Part shown: positions 19,602 through 29,623 of the stretch, piece after piece
Position numbering within the stretch: the stretch's first letter is position 1
Layout of the letters: each line of letters starts with the position of its first letter
From: Lewinellaceae bacterium
Lineage (GTDB): Bacteria; Bacteroidota; Bacteroidia; Chitinophagales; Saprospiraceae
Assembly (NCBI GenBank): GCA_016711435.1
Contig: JADJSY010000007.1
Span: 1 to 64,000, forward strand
Length of the DNA stretch: 64,000 nucleotides
Direction: 5' to 3'
Translations under genes and position numbers: made by a program
The notes under the pieces: model-generated
The model's input: the letters and a program-made list of their open reading frames with translations, nothing else
The model's database searches: none
What the model was told of the DNA's origin: nothing

Positions 19602-22349
19602 CTACCGCACCACCGTTATATCTCCTTCATACTGCAATTCTTCCCCGTCGATAAACCGAACGAACGCGTAAAAAGCAAAAACGCCCTGTACAGGTTCCCC
19701 TTTATAAGTACCGTCCCAGCCCCGCGCAGGATCATTGATCGGGTTGGCGCGGGTTTCGTAAATCAGCGTTCCCCAGCGATCGAATACACGCAGCAAGGTG
19801 ATGGATTCGGCAGCCGGGCCGCCAAATCCCGTAAAGAAATTGTTCGGAAATTGTTTTTCCGGCCCGAACACATTGGGAAAATACATAGGACGGTTCCGGT
19901 TCACGATAATCTGCACCTCGTCAACGGCCGTACAGCCGTCTTCATCCGTGACAGTAATTGTATATAACTGATTGGAAATCGCAGTAATGGTCGGCTCCGC
20001 TATGTTCACATCGCTGATGCCTAAAGGCGGCGACCACGCATAGGTGACCGGGCGACCTGCGGGCGCAGTCACGGTCGTGATATTCACCGTAAAACCCAGA
20101 TCGAGGGTCGTATCGCCGGGTTCCGCTATAACTTCCAGGGGCGGCGGTTGCAGGATCGTGGCAAAAACGGAGTCGATACAGCCGCCGCCGTCTTTGATTT
20201 TGATCCAGTAATCGCCGGCCGACAGGTTGCTGAGCGTATCGAACGGCACAAAATTGACCCCGTCGGCGCTGAATGTATACGGCAATCGGCCTCCCTGCCC
20301 TTCCACCCGGATTTCACCGGTGGACAGTCCGTTGCAAAGCAAATCCAGTACATCCACCAATGCGACCGCTACGTCCGCCGGTTCGATCACCGAAATACTG
20401 CCCGTAATGGTACAGCCATTGCCATCCGTTACTGTTACCGTAAACGCGCCGGGTGGCAGGTCGTTGGCTTTTTCGGTGGTTTGACCGTCCGACCACAGGT
20501 ACGTATAGTTGCCCACGCCGCCGGAAGGAATGGCGATGCCCATGCCGTCGTTGGCGGTAAAGCAGGAAATATCTATGGTGTCGACGGCCAGTTCCAGCAC
20601 CGGATGATCGGTTACATCTACTTCAAAGGTTCCTCTACACAACACTTCGTCGACGGCCTGTATGGTGTAAGTACCCGCTGCAAAACCGCCCTGAAAATTT
20701 TGAGTGATGAAGCCGCCCCCAAAATCGAACTGAATGGGCTGCACGCCATTTGTTACATTCATGGTAATCACCCCGTTATCCTCGCCGAAACAAAGCGGTT
20801 TGTCCACGATGGCTTCTGCAGTCAGCACCCGCTCTTTCACATCGATGGAAAGATCGGTTTCGCAGTTGTTGGAGTCCCGGATGACCAGGGTGTAAACACC
20901 TACGCCCAATCCACTCAGACTGGACATGGAGCCGAACGGCCCGCCATTCCAACTATATAAATAAGGCGGCGTACCGCTGGTAATATTATTGATCGTGACG
21001 GTTCCGTTAGTTGTCCCGTTGCAGTCCGGCGCTGCGATCAGCGTATCGACTTCCACATCGGGAAAAATATTAACCGTTTGAATATCGGTGACTTTACAAC
21101 CCAGTGCGGTTTCCAGCGTAAGCACCACGGGCCGCAGTCCGGACGTATTAAACTGTACAGTGTGCGGGCCGGGACCTGTTGCGGTTTGTGGCACGGCATC
21201 GGCGCCAAAGCTCCATTTCCAGGCCGTAATGGCGCCCAGGGCAAATGTGGAGGCATCCAGCACTTCCACGGCAGTACCCAGGCAAACAGCAGGCGGGTCG
21301 GTTGTAAATGCCGCTTCCGGGCCGAGAAACAGTCCCGTGCCGGCAAAGTCGATCAGAAATCCGTTTCCGGTAGAGGTAAAGTTATTGACGCACAGCGCGT
21401 AAGATTCGCCTTGTACCATCTGGAAAGGCGATAACCAGGCATCGTCACCCGCATTGGCACACCCCGCGTCCTCGCTGATATCCGAGTCGCCGGCCCTTAA
21501 ACCGGTGGGACCCATGCAGGGACTTGGAAAGTTGAAATCCCCGGAGGCCATGCAGCGCAACAGTTGCTTGCCCTGACAATTGCCGATTCCATTCGGAAGC
21601 CGGTACAATGCGAAGTCGAGGTCCTCTGTGATATTCAGCGGGGTGAGTGTAAATTCAAGTGTGCCGGATTGGGAGCAGGTCCACACAAACCAGGTGGAAT
21701 TGGTTTCAAAGTTGCCGGGCGCTCCGTTAGAGAAGCAGGTAGCATCCGTCAGTTCGGAGATGTTATTACCTGCTCCGGCTACATTTTGAACCACAAAAGA
21801 AGATTTATCGCATAAAATGGCCGACTCCGGGCAGTCGGAAGTCGGTTCGATGGGCGGGTTGTAGTTGTTAATACACAGTTGGAAGGTACCTACCCTGCCT
21901 GCGTTGCCCTGTATCCGAATCAGGTAAGTAGACCCTACAAAAAGCCCGCCCTGGTAGCCCTCCACAATATGGGTGCTACCCGCAGTGCTCTGGCATTCGA
22001 GTTGATTGATGGTGCCGCCGCAGTTGCCGAAATAAAGCGCCACTTGCGGATTTTGCAGGGTACCCCCGGCCGCCTGCGGCGTAGCGCCCCGCACCGTAAT
22101 GGTCACGTCGGTGGCTTGCGCCGTAAAAGCAAACCACACGTCGTTCTGGGTAGCGCCAAAACAGGTAGCTGGGCCATAGGTAGAGGGCGTAGCGCCCACA
22201 TTGGTAAACGCCGCATTGGCACTGCAAAAATTCAGTACATTGGGAATGACAATGGGATTGGTACACTCGTCATTGGAAGGTTGTGCCATGGCGGCCACCG
22301 CACCGAACAATGCGATAATCAGAATAAGTTCTTGTTTTCTCATGATCAT
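19602..22349 (-). CDS. T9SS type B-sorted surface protein with PKD and SprB-like repeats
   Basis: 915 residues. Signal peptide (LILIIALFGAVAAMAQ), then a beta-sandwich region, a PKD-like domain (SFGADAVPQTATGPGPHTV) and four SprB-like repeats with the pattern C-x-G/A-x(2)-N/D-G (CNGTTNGTVTINNI, CFGEDNGVITMNV, CFTANDGMGIAIPSG, CNGLSTGEIRV). The C-terminal 90 residues are the gliding-motility/CHU_C sorting domain (MYFPNVFGP, LLRVFDRWGTLIYE, GWDGTYKGEPVQGVFAFY). It should be exported by the type IX system and anchored outside the cell; adhesion or gliding is a family-level inference. Start MIMRK or MRK cannot be separated. Confidence 0.9.
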   Translation of the reverse strand: MIMRKQELILIIALFGAVAAMAQPSNDECTNPIVIPNVLNFCSANAAFTNVGATPSTYGPATCFGATQNDVWFAFTAQATDVTITVRGATPQAAGGTLQNPQVALYFGNCGGTINQLECQSTAGSTHIVEGYQGGLFVGSTYLIRIQGNAGRVGTFQLCINNYNPPIEPTSDCPESAILCDKSSFVVQNVAGAGNNISELTDATCFSNGAPGNFETNSTWFVWTCSQSGTLEFTLTPLNITEDLDFALYRLPNGIGNCQGKQLLRCMASGDFNFPSPCMGPTGLRAGDSDISEDAGCANAGDDAWLSPFQMVQGESYALCVNNFTSTGNGFLIDFAGTGLFLGPEAAFTTDPPAVCLGTAVEVLDASTFALGAITAWKWSFGADAVPQTATGPGPHTVQFNTSGLRPVVLTLETALGCKVTDIQTVNIFPDVEVDTLIAAPDCNGTTNGTVTINNITSGTPPYLYSWNGGPFGSMSSLSGLGVGVYTLVIRDSNNCETDLSIDVKERVLTAEAIVDKPLCFGEDNGVITMNVTNGVQPIQFDFGGGFITQNFQGGFAAGTYTIQAVDEVLCRGTFEVDVTDHPVLELAVDTIDISCFTANDGMGIAIPSGGVGNYTYLWSDGQTTEKANDLPPGAFTVTVTDGNGCTITGSISVIEPADVAVALVDVLDLLCNGLSTGEIRVEGQGGRLPYTFSADGVNFVPFDTLSNLSAGDYWIKIKDGGGCIDSVFATILQPPPLEVIAEPGDTTLDLGFTVNITTVTAPAGRPVTYAWSPPLGISDVNIAEPTITAISNQLYTITVTDEDGCTAVDEVQIIVNRNRPMYFPNVFGPEKQFPNNFFTGFGGPAAESITLLRVFDRWGTLIYETRANPINDPARGWDGTYKGEPVQGVFAFYAFVRFIDGEELQYEGDITVVR

Positions 22350-22511
22350 GTTGTGTTTTGGATCTCAGGTTTGATTTTATTCGGTCAAATTCCCGGTAAT
22401 ACTCCTGAAATACGGCTTTTGGAATCGTATCAGTTATATGGACTTTGAGGTAGACGCAAAAACAGGGCAATTTGTTGGCTGTATCAGATGTCAAAGTTTT
22501 CTTAAAAAGGA

Positions 22512-22617
22512 TTTGAAGGTTTGATGGTTTGGGAGGTTTGATGGTTTGAAGCAGTAACCTAAGCCAAGAGTTAACACTTCAAACCATCAAACCTCCCAAA
22601 CCATTAAACTTTCCATC
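22512..22617. repeat. inverted repeat upstream of pssA (GGTTTGATGGTTTG words)
   Basis: Left 22512-22555, right 22578-22617, centre TAACCTAAGCCAAGAGTTA. The same centre, inverted, sits in the repeat after pssA at 23424-23576. Confidence 0.8.
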
Positions 22618-22662
22618 CTTCCGGGCCGCAAATTAGCAAAATGCCAATCCCGGCGAAAATAT

Positions 22663-22670
22663 TACTTTTG
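22663..22670 (+). promoter_or_regulatory. Bacteroidetes-type -7 box for pssA
   Basis: TACTTTTG fits TAnnTTTG and lies 15 bases before the first possible start of pssA. No convincing -33 TTTG was seen. Confidence 0.5.
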
Positions 22671-22700
22671 CGCCGCATCCCCTGAATGCAAACCCTTTTT

Positions 22701-23432
22701 ATGAAGCATATTCCCAATCTGTTAACGCTGGCCAACCTGTTTTTCGGGTGTTGTGCATTGTTGTATACCCTTGCATTCGACCCGGTGACGGCGGCATTTT
22801 TTACCCTCGGCTCTTTTCTCTGCGATTATGCCGATGGCATGGCGGCACGGGCTTTGGGCGTCCCTTCGCCGCTCGGCAAAGAACTCGACTCGCTGGCAGA
22901 TGTCGTGAGTTTCGGTGTTGTTCCGGGCGCTATGTTGTACCAATTGCTGAAAACAGGCGTATGCGATGCAGATCAGATCGTTCCGGCAGGACAGGTATTT
23001 GCTATTTGTACGGCTGCCTTACCGGCTTTTGTGCTCTCGGCCAGTTCCGGGCTGCGCCTGGGGCGTTTCAACCTCGATACCCGGCAGACAACTTATTTCA
23101 TCGGACTGAGCACGCCGGCTTGTACGGTTTTTATTTTGGGCCTGATGCTGACGGCGCACCACAATTACTTCGGTCTGGCCGAATGGCTGCATAATCCGTG
23201 GCTTTTATACGGATTGGTGGCTGTTTTGTCGTGGCTGCTCAACAGCGAGATCCCCATGTTCGGCATGAAAATCAAACGATTCGACTGGAGCAGCAATGCG
23301 TTCAACCTGGCTTTTTTGCTGTTGTTTGTTCTGCTCGTTTTTTTCCTGAAAGAACTTGCTTTTTCAATCATCATTCTCGTTTATATCCTTGCGTCCATTG
23401 TTTTAAAAAAGAAAATTGTACATGAGGTTTGA
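22701..23432 (+). CDS. pssA: CDP-diacylglycerol--serine O-phosphatidyltransferase
   Basis: Makes phosphatidylserine, the precursor of phosphatidylethanolamine, in the inner membrane. The CDP-alcohol phosphotransferase signature is complete: DYADGMAARALG, then SPLGKELDSLAD (D-x2-DG-x2-AR-x8-G-x3-D-x3-D). About seven hydrophobic segments; 243 residues from MKHIPNLLTLANLFFG, the usual family start. An in-frame ATG at 22686 would add five residues. The terminal HEV and stop fall in the first repeat word GAGGTTTGA. Flanked by two related inverted repeats, then purS. Confidence 0.93.
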   Translation: MKHIPNLLTLANLFFGCCALLYTLAFDPVTAAFFTLGSFLCDYADGMAARALGVPSPLGKELDSLADVVSFGVVPGAMLYQLLKTGVCDADQIVPAGQVFAICTAALPAFVLSASSGLRLGRFNLDTRQTTYFIGLSTPACTVFILGLMLTAHHNYFGLAEWLHNPWLLYGLVAVLSWLLNSEIPMFGMKIKRFDWSSNAFNLAFLLLFVLLVFFLKELAFSIIILVYILASIVLKKKIVHEV

Positions 23433-23576
23433 TGGTTTGAAGGTTTGGAAGTTCGATGGTTTGAAAGTTTGATGGTTTGAAGTGGTAACTCTTGGCTTAG
23501 GTTACCACTTCAAACCATCAAACTTTCAAACCATCAAACTTCCAAACCTTCAAACCTTCAAACCCTTCAACAACCT
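23424..23576. repeat. inverted repeat between pssA and purS
   Basis: Left arm GAGGTTTGATGGTTTGAAGG... (23424-23490), right arm 23503-23576, centre TAACTCTTGGCTTAGGTTA. It supplies the pssA stop codon. Confidence 0.85.
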
Positions 23577-23584
23577 TTTCCACC

Positions 23585-23836
23585 ATGAAATTCATCGCCG
23601 AAATTGACATCATGCCCCACCGCGAACTGCTTGACCCACAAGGCAAAGCGGTGGTCAATAACATGAAACACCTCCATCTTTCCGGTATATTGGATGTGCG
23701 CATCGGTCGCCACGTCAGCATGACGCTCGAAGCCGACAACGAAGCCGAGGCCCGCCAGAAAGTAGAGACGGCTTGCCAGAACTTGCTGGCTAATCTGATT
23801 ATGGAAACGTATCATTATACGCTTACTCAAGCGTAG
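23585..23836 (+). CDS. purS: phosphoribosylformylglycinamidine synthase subunit PurS
   Basis: 83 residues, the normal PurS size. PurS bridges PurL and PurQ in the three-part FGAM synthase of purine biosynthesis. Typical features are an N-terminal strand (MKFIAEIDIMPHRELLDPQG), the AVVNNMKHL helix, and the conserved C-terminal part ACQNLLANLIMETYHY. PurL and PurQ genes are not in the window. Repeats lie on both sides. Confidence 0.88.
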   Translation: MKFIAEIDIMPHRELLDPQGKAVVNNMKHLHLSGILDVRIGRHVSMTLEADNEAEARQKVETACQNLLANLIMETYHYTLTQA

Positions 23837-24018
23837 TGTTTGGTGTTTGGTGTTTAGTGCACTCCGCCTTTGGCTCGTGTTTGGTGTTTCGTGTTTAGGA
23901 GACTCCGCCTTTGGCCAAAATACCAACTACTGCAAAAAGCAAAGTGTCCTAAACACTAAACACCAAACACGAGCCAAAGGCGGAGTGCACTAAACACCAA
24001 ACACTAAACACCAAACAC
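23837..24018. repeat. inverted repeat between purS and rsmI (GTTTGGTGTTTAGTG words)
   Basis: Left arm 23837-23912 with GTGCACTCCGCCTTTGGCTC and GTGTTTAGGAGACTCCGCC; right arm 23940-24018 mirrors it (GAGCCAAAGGCGGAGTGCAC). It begins one base after the purS stop and ends 11 bases before rsmI. Confidence 0.85.
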
Positions 24019-24029
24019 CTTTTGCACTT

Positions 24030-24782
<753 letters not shown>

Positions 24783-24936
24783 CTAATCAAGGCCCAACTT
24801 AAAATTCTCAAAAATAATATTTTACACAAACGATTCATTTTCAATTATTTACGATAAAATTCAGGTATTAAAAAAACTTTTTTCAAAAATAATTTAAAAA
24901 CAGGCAGCGTTGGGTTAGGGGCAGGGCGTTATCCAA

Positions 24937-25065
24937 ATGTCTTACAAACACATAACCGATCACCTGACGACAATAACCATGACCGCAACTTTCACTTACA
25001 CCCTTGTACTTGCCGCTATTTATATCGTTCGCAAAGTCGGGGTTCTGAAAACCCAAAATGCTTAG
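24937..25065 (+). CDS. predicted small membrane protein (42 residues)
   Basis: Reads MSYKHITDHLTTITM, then TATFTYTLVLAAIYIVRK and a short polar tail. A second ATG at 24979 would give a 28-residue peptide that is almost all one transmembrane helix with a basic C-terminal end, like other small single-helix peptides. It lies after an AT-rich stretch (24785-24900) and is followed 25 bases later by a strong terminator hairpin, which supports a short independent transcript. No family is recognised. Confidence 0.45.
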   Translation: MSYKHITDHLTTITMTATFTYTLVLAAIYIVRKVGVLKTQNA

Positions 25066-25090
25066 TGTAATCTACCACCACCACTTCTAA

Positions 25091-25131
25091 AGCGTCCCTG
25101 CCGGGAATATTATCCGGCAGGGACGCTTTTT
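25091..25131 (+). terminator. intrinsic terminator
   Basis: 14-bp perfect stem AGCGTCCCTGCCGG/CCGGCAGGGACGCT with a 9-nt loop, followed by a T run. It terminates the small-protein transcript. Confidence 0.8.
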
Positions 25132-25154
25132 ATTTCTCTATCACCTACTATTGT

Positions 25155-25228
25155 GATGCTACAAACACCAAACACGGACCAAAGGCGGAGTGCCCTAAAC
25201 ACCAAACACTAAACACCAAACACGAAAT
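25155..25228. repeat. solo half-element (right-arm words only)
   Basis: ACAAACACCAAACACGGACC, AAAGGCGGAGTGCCCTAAAC and ACCAAACACTAAACACC match the right arm of 23837-24018, but no left arm is present here. Confidence 0.6.
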
Positions 25229-25263
25229 ACCTTTTGTCCTTTCACTTATTTGCCCTTTTTCTT

Positions 25264-25713
25264 ATGGCTATTCTTGCAAATACCCGACTCGCTTACTGTA
25301 GTTTCGTCGTACCCGACCTGGACGCTGCGGTACAATTTTTCACTACCTGGCTGGGCTTTGACATTTTATCGGAAGAAGGCCCCGTACAGTCGGACTCCGA
25401 CGACCGGATCACGCGGCAATATGCCATGCCGGAACGGGCCACGGGTCGCTCAAGCCTGCTTGGTCTGGGCGGACAACAAATCCAGCTGCGGGAATGGGTC
25501 GTCTATGGTCAGGGATTAAACCCCCTCCGCGAAAGCACGGTACCCGGATGCAGTATTGCTGTGCGCGTTGCACATTTTGACACCACGCTGGAGCAGTTGA
25601 AACAAATACCCCGCATGCGCCTGCTGGAAATCAACCGGGAAGCGGGGTTTGTGTACTGTTTCACACCATTTGGCATTCAACTGCAACTGCTCCGCGAGGA
25701 CGTGGGTGTTTAG
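25264..25713 (+). CDS. VOC-family (glyoxalase/bleomycin-resistance fold) protein
   Basis: 149 residues from ATG 25264; an upstream ATG at 25234 adds ten hydrophobic residues and is less likely. Reads YCSFVVPDLDAAVQFFTTWLGFDIL, typical of the first beta-alpha-beta-beta-beta unit, and GFVYCFTPFGIQLQL for the last. VOC proteins include lyases, dioxygenases and drug-binding proteins. The usual metal ligands are not obvious (Y replaces the first His), so no reaction is proposed. The stop (GTGTTTAG) is part of the following repeat. Confidence 0.7.
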   Translation: MAILANTRLAYCSFVVPDLDAAVQFFTTWLGFDILSEEGPVQSDSDDRITRQYAMPERATGRSSLLGLGGQQIQLREWVVYGQGLNPLRESTVPGCSIAVRVAHFDTTLEQLKQIPRMRLLEINREAGFVYCFTPFGIQLQLLREDVGV

Positions 25714-25801
25714 TGTTTCGTGTTTGGGGCACTTTGCCTGTGGCAACCGTGAGTAGTTCGGGCAAAGTGCCCCAAACACCAAACACGAAACACTAAACAC
25801 G
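25704..25801. repeat. inverted repeat between convergent genes
   Basis: GTGTTTAGTGTTTCGTGTTT plus GGGGCACTTTGCC on the left; GGCAAAGTGCCCC plus AAACACGAAACACTAAACAC on the right. It contains the stop codons of both the VOC gene and the acyltransferase. Confidence 0.88.
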
Positions 25802-26899
25802 CTTCTGTTTTAGCCTTAAAAACGGCTGTTCCAGCACAACCCAGCTGATGCGCGCCAGCAGGTACGTGCCGGCAAAAGCAAGCGGTATATACAATATTTG
25901 ACTCCAGACAGGCCCCAGGCCGCTTTCCAGCAACGTATCCCGGAAGAGATCATGCCAGAAGTATTCAAACATCTGGTGAAAGATATACAGGCCGTAGCTG
26001 AATTTCCCGAGGTGGCGCAAAAAAGTATTTTCGCACAAGCGGCGCACCCGTGCTCCCGGGTTTTGGTTCAGTGCCAGGTATAAAAACGAAGCAAAAAACA
26101 GCGCGGTCAATGTCGCTAAGTACTGCGTATTGCCGTTCCACAACCCGTCTCCGATCCGGTAGCCCATCCAGCAGAAAAGAATGCGCACAATCCATTTGTC
26201 GAAAGGAATAAAATGCTGCAATTGCAGCCTGAAAAAAACTGCCAGAAAACTCCCTGCGGCCAGGCCGTCCATACGGCAATACGGCAACACGTAACTGGCC
26301 CTCGACATGCTGGTATGCATGAGATCATCCGTCCAGTGGCGCAGACCGGTGCTGAAATATACCAGCAAGGCACAGAGTGCCAGTAGATAACGGATCGGCA
26401 CAAAACGGACGATCAGCGGCCAGAAAATATAAAACTGCTCTTCCACCGCCAGCGACCACAGGTGATTCAGGTTGAAAATATGACTGTGCCAGGACCATTC
26501 ATTTTTAAGAGCGATGGCAATATTCGGGGCAAAACCAAAGAACCACCAAAAAGAGTCATATCCTGCAGGCCGTTGATTTTCAATGAAATAAGTTGAAAAC
26601 CAGGTGATAATCACTACGGTGTAATACAAGGGGAAAATACGCAATATCCTTCGGCGGTAAAAGTTGCTCCAGTAGTTGCTACGACCTTTGGTGTCCAGCA
26701 GAATACCCGTAATCAGGAATCCGGACAATACAAAAAACAGGTCGACGCCGAGCCAGCCTCCCTGCAGGAGCGCGTACCATTGAGGGTCGGTCCACCATTC
26801 CCGGATCAGAAAATGACCCAACATGACCAGCAGGACGGCAATACCCCGCACCCCGTCGAGGGCAGGGATATGAGCAGGACGCTGGTTTATTTCGGACAC
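25793..26899 (-). CDS. OafA/YrhL-type membrane acyltransferase
   Basis: About 368 residues from a GTG at 26899 (reading SEINQRPAHIPALDGVRG next). The longer ATG start at 26959 would add 20 residues encoded by repeat words. Acyltransferase_3 family: the LDGVRGIAVLLVMLGH motif with the conserved His, FFVLSGFLIT, and HLWSLAVEEQFY. About ten transmembrane helices. Such proteins O-acylate cell-surface polysaccharides or exported small molecules; the acceptor is unknown. The end (KQKRV) uses the GTGTTTAG word for its stop. Confidence 0.85.
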   Translation of the reverse strand: MSEINQRPAHIPALDGVRGIAVLLVMLGHFLIREWWTDPQWYALLQGGWLGVDLFFVLSGFLITGILLDTKGRSNYWSNFYRRRILRIFPLYYTVVIITWFSTYFIENQRPAGYDSFWWFFGFAPNIAIALKNEWSWHSHIFNLNHLWSLAVEEQFYIFWPLIVRFVPIRYLLALCALLVYFSTGLRHWTDDLMHTSMSRASYVLPYCRMDGLAAGSFLAVFFRLQLQHFIPFDKWIVRILFCWMGYRIGDGLWNGNTQYLATLTALFFASFLYLALNQNPGARVRRLCENTFLRHLGKFSYGLYIFHQMFEYFWHDLFRDTLLESGLGPVWSQILYIPLAFAGTYLLARISWVVLEQPFLRLKQKRV

Positions 26900-27012
26900 G
26901 GTTTTGTTGTTTGGATGAAACTTAAGTAAACGGGCAAAACGGCAACTGGCAAAAAGCAAGGCAAATCACTGAGTTACATTGCCATTTGCATTTTGCAATT
27001 TTGCCTTTTTAC

Positions 27013-28074
27013 TTAGCGCAGCACTTGCACTTTTGCGCCATTGGAAAGGTTGAGTTGGCCTGTGACCACCACCCGGTCGTCCTGCTGCAAACCGGACAGC
27101 ACCTCCACTTTATCGTGGTAAACGCCACCTACCCGGATGGTGCGCAATTCCACCAGCGAATCCTGTACGATCACATACACTTTGGCTTCCTGTAAACTCC
27201 CCGCAATAGCTTTGCGCGGCAAAGTCAGTCCCTGTCTGTTCGCATCAAAGGTGAACATCGCTTTGGCGTGCATGCCGGCGCGCATGGGTGTGTTTTTGGG
27301 GTTGGTCACTTCTATTTCCACGTCGTAATTAAAGGCGTTGTCAGCCCGCAGGCCGATATTCGTTACCTTTCCTGTCACCTGTGCATCGGGATACACATCG
27401 GCTATTACCTTGACAATCTGACCTTTGCGGATGTTTAATACATCGCGTTCCGTCACTTTTACCATCAGCAGCAATTTTTCCAGGTTGGTAATTTGCGCCA
27501 CCTGGATACCCGGACCGATCACACTGCCGCGTTCGATAAACCGCAAACCCATGGTGCCGGTCATCGTGGCTTTGATACTGGTGTTGGCTATTTGTTTTTT
27601 CAAGCCCTTTTCTTTGGCTTCGGCGGCTAAAAGGCCGAGTTGCAGGTCTTCAATTTTGTTTTTGGGCGCCGCTTCTCCCTCGATGAGATTGGCCAGCCGT
27701 TCCTGGTCTTTTCGCAGTTTGGCGAGATTGGCCTGGGTGGCTTCCAGTTCGATGCGCAGCAGTTCGTCATCCACTTTTGCGATGAGGTCGCCTTCCGTCA
27801 CCCATTCTCCTTTGTTTTTATAGGTTTCCAGTACGCGGCCCGCCGTTTCGGAAATGACAAACATTTCCTTGACCGGCAGGAAAATACCATCGGCCTGGAG
27901 CGTATTGGCCAGGGTTTCCATTTGGGGTTTGGTTACTTCAACCGGGACAAAATCGCGAACGACTTTGCTGAGTTCGGCATCCGTTTCCAGTTCTTTTTTA
28001 TTGGAATAGAGTTTCCAGGCCGTGACCGCCACCGCCAACAGAAAGAAAAGCCAGAGAAAAGTACGTTTTTTCAA
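27013..28074 (-). CDS. RND/HlyD-type periplasmic adaptor (membrane fusion) protein
   Basis: 353 residues. N-terminal membrane anchor (about 4-21), lipoyl halves (SETAGRVLETYKNKGEWVTEGDLIAKVDDE and ATMTGTMGLRFIERGSVI), a coiled-coil hairpin between them (LEATQANLAKLRKDQERL to EAKEKGLKKQI), a beta-barrel region (LMVKVTERDVLNIRKGQIV) and a membrane-proximal domain. It connects an inner-membrane RND pump to an outer-membrane channel, but neither partner gene is next to it, so it may serve a pump encoded elsewhere. Confidence 0.88.
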   Translation of the reverse strand: MKKRTFLWLFFLLAVAVTAWKLYSNKKELETDAELSKVVRDFVPVEVTKPQMETLANTLQADGIFLPVKEMFVISETAGRVLETYKNKGEWVTEGDLIAKVDDELLRIELEATQANLAKLRKDQERLANLIEGEAAPKNKIEDLQLGLLAAEAKEKGLKKQIANTSIKATMTGTMGLRFIERGSVIGPGIQVAQITNLEKLLLMVKVTERDVLNIRKGQIVKVIADVYPDAQVTGKVTNIGLRADNAFNYDVEIEVTNPKNTPMRAGMHAKAMFTFDANRQGLTLPRKAIAGSLQEAKVYVIVQDSLVELRTIRVGGVYHDKVEVLSGLQQDDRVVVTGQLNLSNGAKVQVLR

Positions 28075-28101
28075 AAATGGAGGATTTGATTTTTAAAGCT
28101 G

Positions 28102-28109
28102 CAAAACTA
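28102..28109 (-). promoter_or_regulatory. -7 box for the RND adaptor gene
   Basis: TAGTTTTG on the minus strand (CAAAACTA on plus) fits TAnnTTTG, 28 bases before the ATG. Confidence 0.5.
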
Positions 28110-28163
28110 ACTAGTTATTGGCTATCAATACTGATAACCAATAACTAATAACGGATACAGCAA

Positions 28164-28412
28164 TTTCTAATGTAAGACAATTGTGTAAAATCAGACGTTC
28201 AGGGCTGGTTGGCAAAGGGGCAGCGCCCCGGTAATATTTGTAGCATTTTCCAGTTAACCTAGAAATGGAGGGGCAGCGCCCCGTTTATATTACCGGGGCG
28301 CTGCCCCTCCACCCATACTCATCACTTCATTCTACAAATATCATCGGGGCGCTGCCCCTTTTGTTAGCCGGTTCCGGATGCGAAGCCTCTCGTAAATGTC
28401 TTACATTAGAAA
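28164..28412. repeat. nested palindromes with GGGGCAGCGCCCC cores
   Basis: Outer arms TTTCTAATGTAAGACA (28164-28179) and TGTCTTACATTAGAAA (28397-28412) are a perfect 16-bp pair. Inside, GGGGCAGCGCCCC or its complement occurs four times (near 28217, 28270, 28294, 28346), the middle two forming a strong hairpin around 28266-28311. Words TAACTAATAACGGATA and ATAACGAATAACTCATAAC flank it up to the TrpF-like gene. Confidence 0.8.
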
Positions 28413-28546
28413 GTGTGGTAACGGATAACTACTTTACTCAAATGGTATGATCAATTTGCCTTCTATTGTGGAACTTTGCGCCGATTTTTTTTGAGATACC
28501 AGGCGTATTTGCCCTGATAACGAATAACTCATAACAGATAACTAAA

Positions 28547-29155
28547 ATGCTTATCAAAGCATCCGCCATTACCAGCCTGACCGACGCCCGTTATTTTGCA
28601 GCGCGGGAGGTAGATTTTTTAGGATTTAACCTGGAAGAAAATACGGAAGGGTACCTCGATCCGATGTACATGAAAGCCATTCGGGAATGGGTGGAAGGGC
28701 CGCAGATCGTCGGAGAATTCACAGCTGCTCCCCTCAGTTATGTGCGGGAAGCGGCGGCTTTTTTCGGATTGGACGCGGTACAGGTACCTGCTGCCTTGCA
28801 CGGCGCTGATCTGACCGCACTTGCCGGCCTGACTGTTATTGCTGCCCTGGAAGGCGGAGACCCGGAGATAGATCGCTTGTTGCAGGAAACGGGGCCCCAT
28901 GTTCAGTATTTTTTAATAGATATTTCCAAAATCGTCGAACCTGCTACGGGAGCACTGCCCGATTTGGAGCGCTGGAAAAAACGCTGCACCACTTACCCGG
29001 TGCTGATCCACGCCGATCTGACTGCCGACCAATGGCCAAATCTGCTGAATGCCCTGCAACCCGCCGGCCTGAACCTGGCGGGCGGCGAAGAAGAACGGGT
29101 CGGGGTGAAATCCTTTGATGAAATCGAGGCGATTTTTGAAGCGATTGATTTAATG

Positions 29156-29173
<18 letters not shown>
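28547..29173 (+). CDS. phosphoribosylanthranilate isomerase (TrpF)-like protein
   Basis: 208 residues with TrpF-like opening (LIKASAITSLTDARYFAARE, DFLGFNLEE) and TIM-barrel periodicity. In true TrpF the start reads KICGI with a catalytic Cys; here it is KASAI, so the Cys is replaced. The SPRY-like phosphate region is also altered (NTEGYLDP). The catalytic Asp position may be the D in LIDISK. No other trp gene is nearby. It is probably a diverged member with a different or lost activity. The C-terminus (MMNDER) is written by the GATGAATGATGAACGA repeat. Confidence 0.6.
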
Positions 29174-29488
<315 letters not shown>

Positions 29489-29623
29489 AATCGTGAGTGG
29501 TGAATCGTGAGTGGTGAGTTGTGAATCGTGAGTGGACGATAAGGGAAAAGGCAGGCTACTATTTTCATAAATCCCCAGCCTGAAACACCCCTGATAACCA
29601 ATAACGAATAACGGATAACTACC

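Noticed and set aside
22512..24018. Possible CRISPR-like arrays from the regularly repeated words
   Set aside because: Repeats are irregular in length, are arranged as inverted arms rather than direct repeats with unique spacers, and no cas gene is present.
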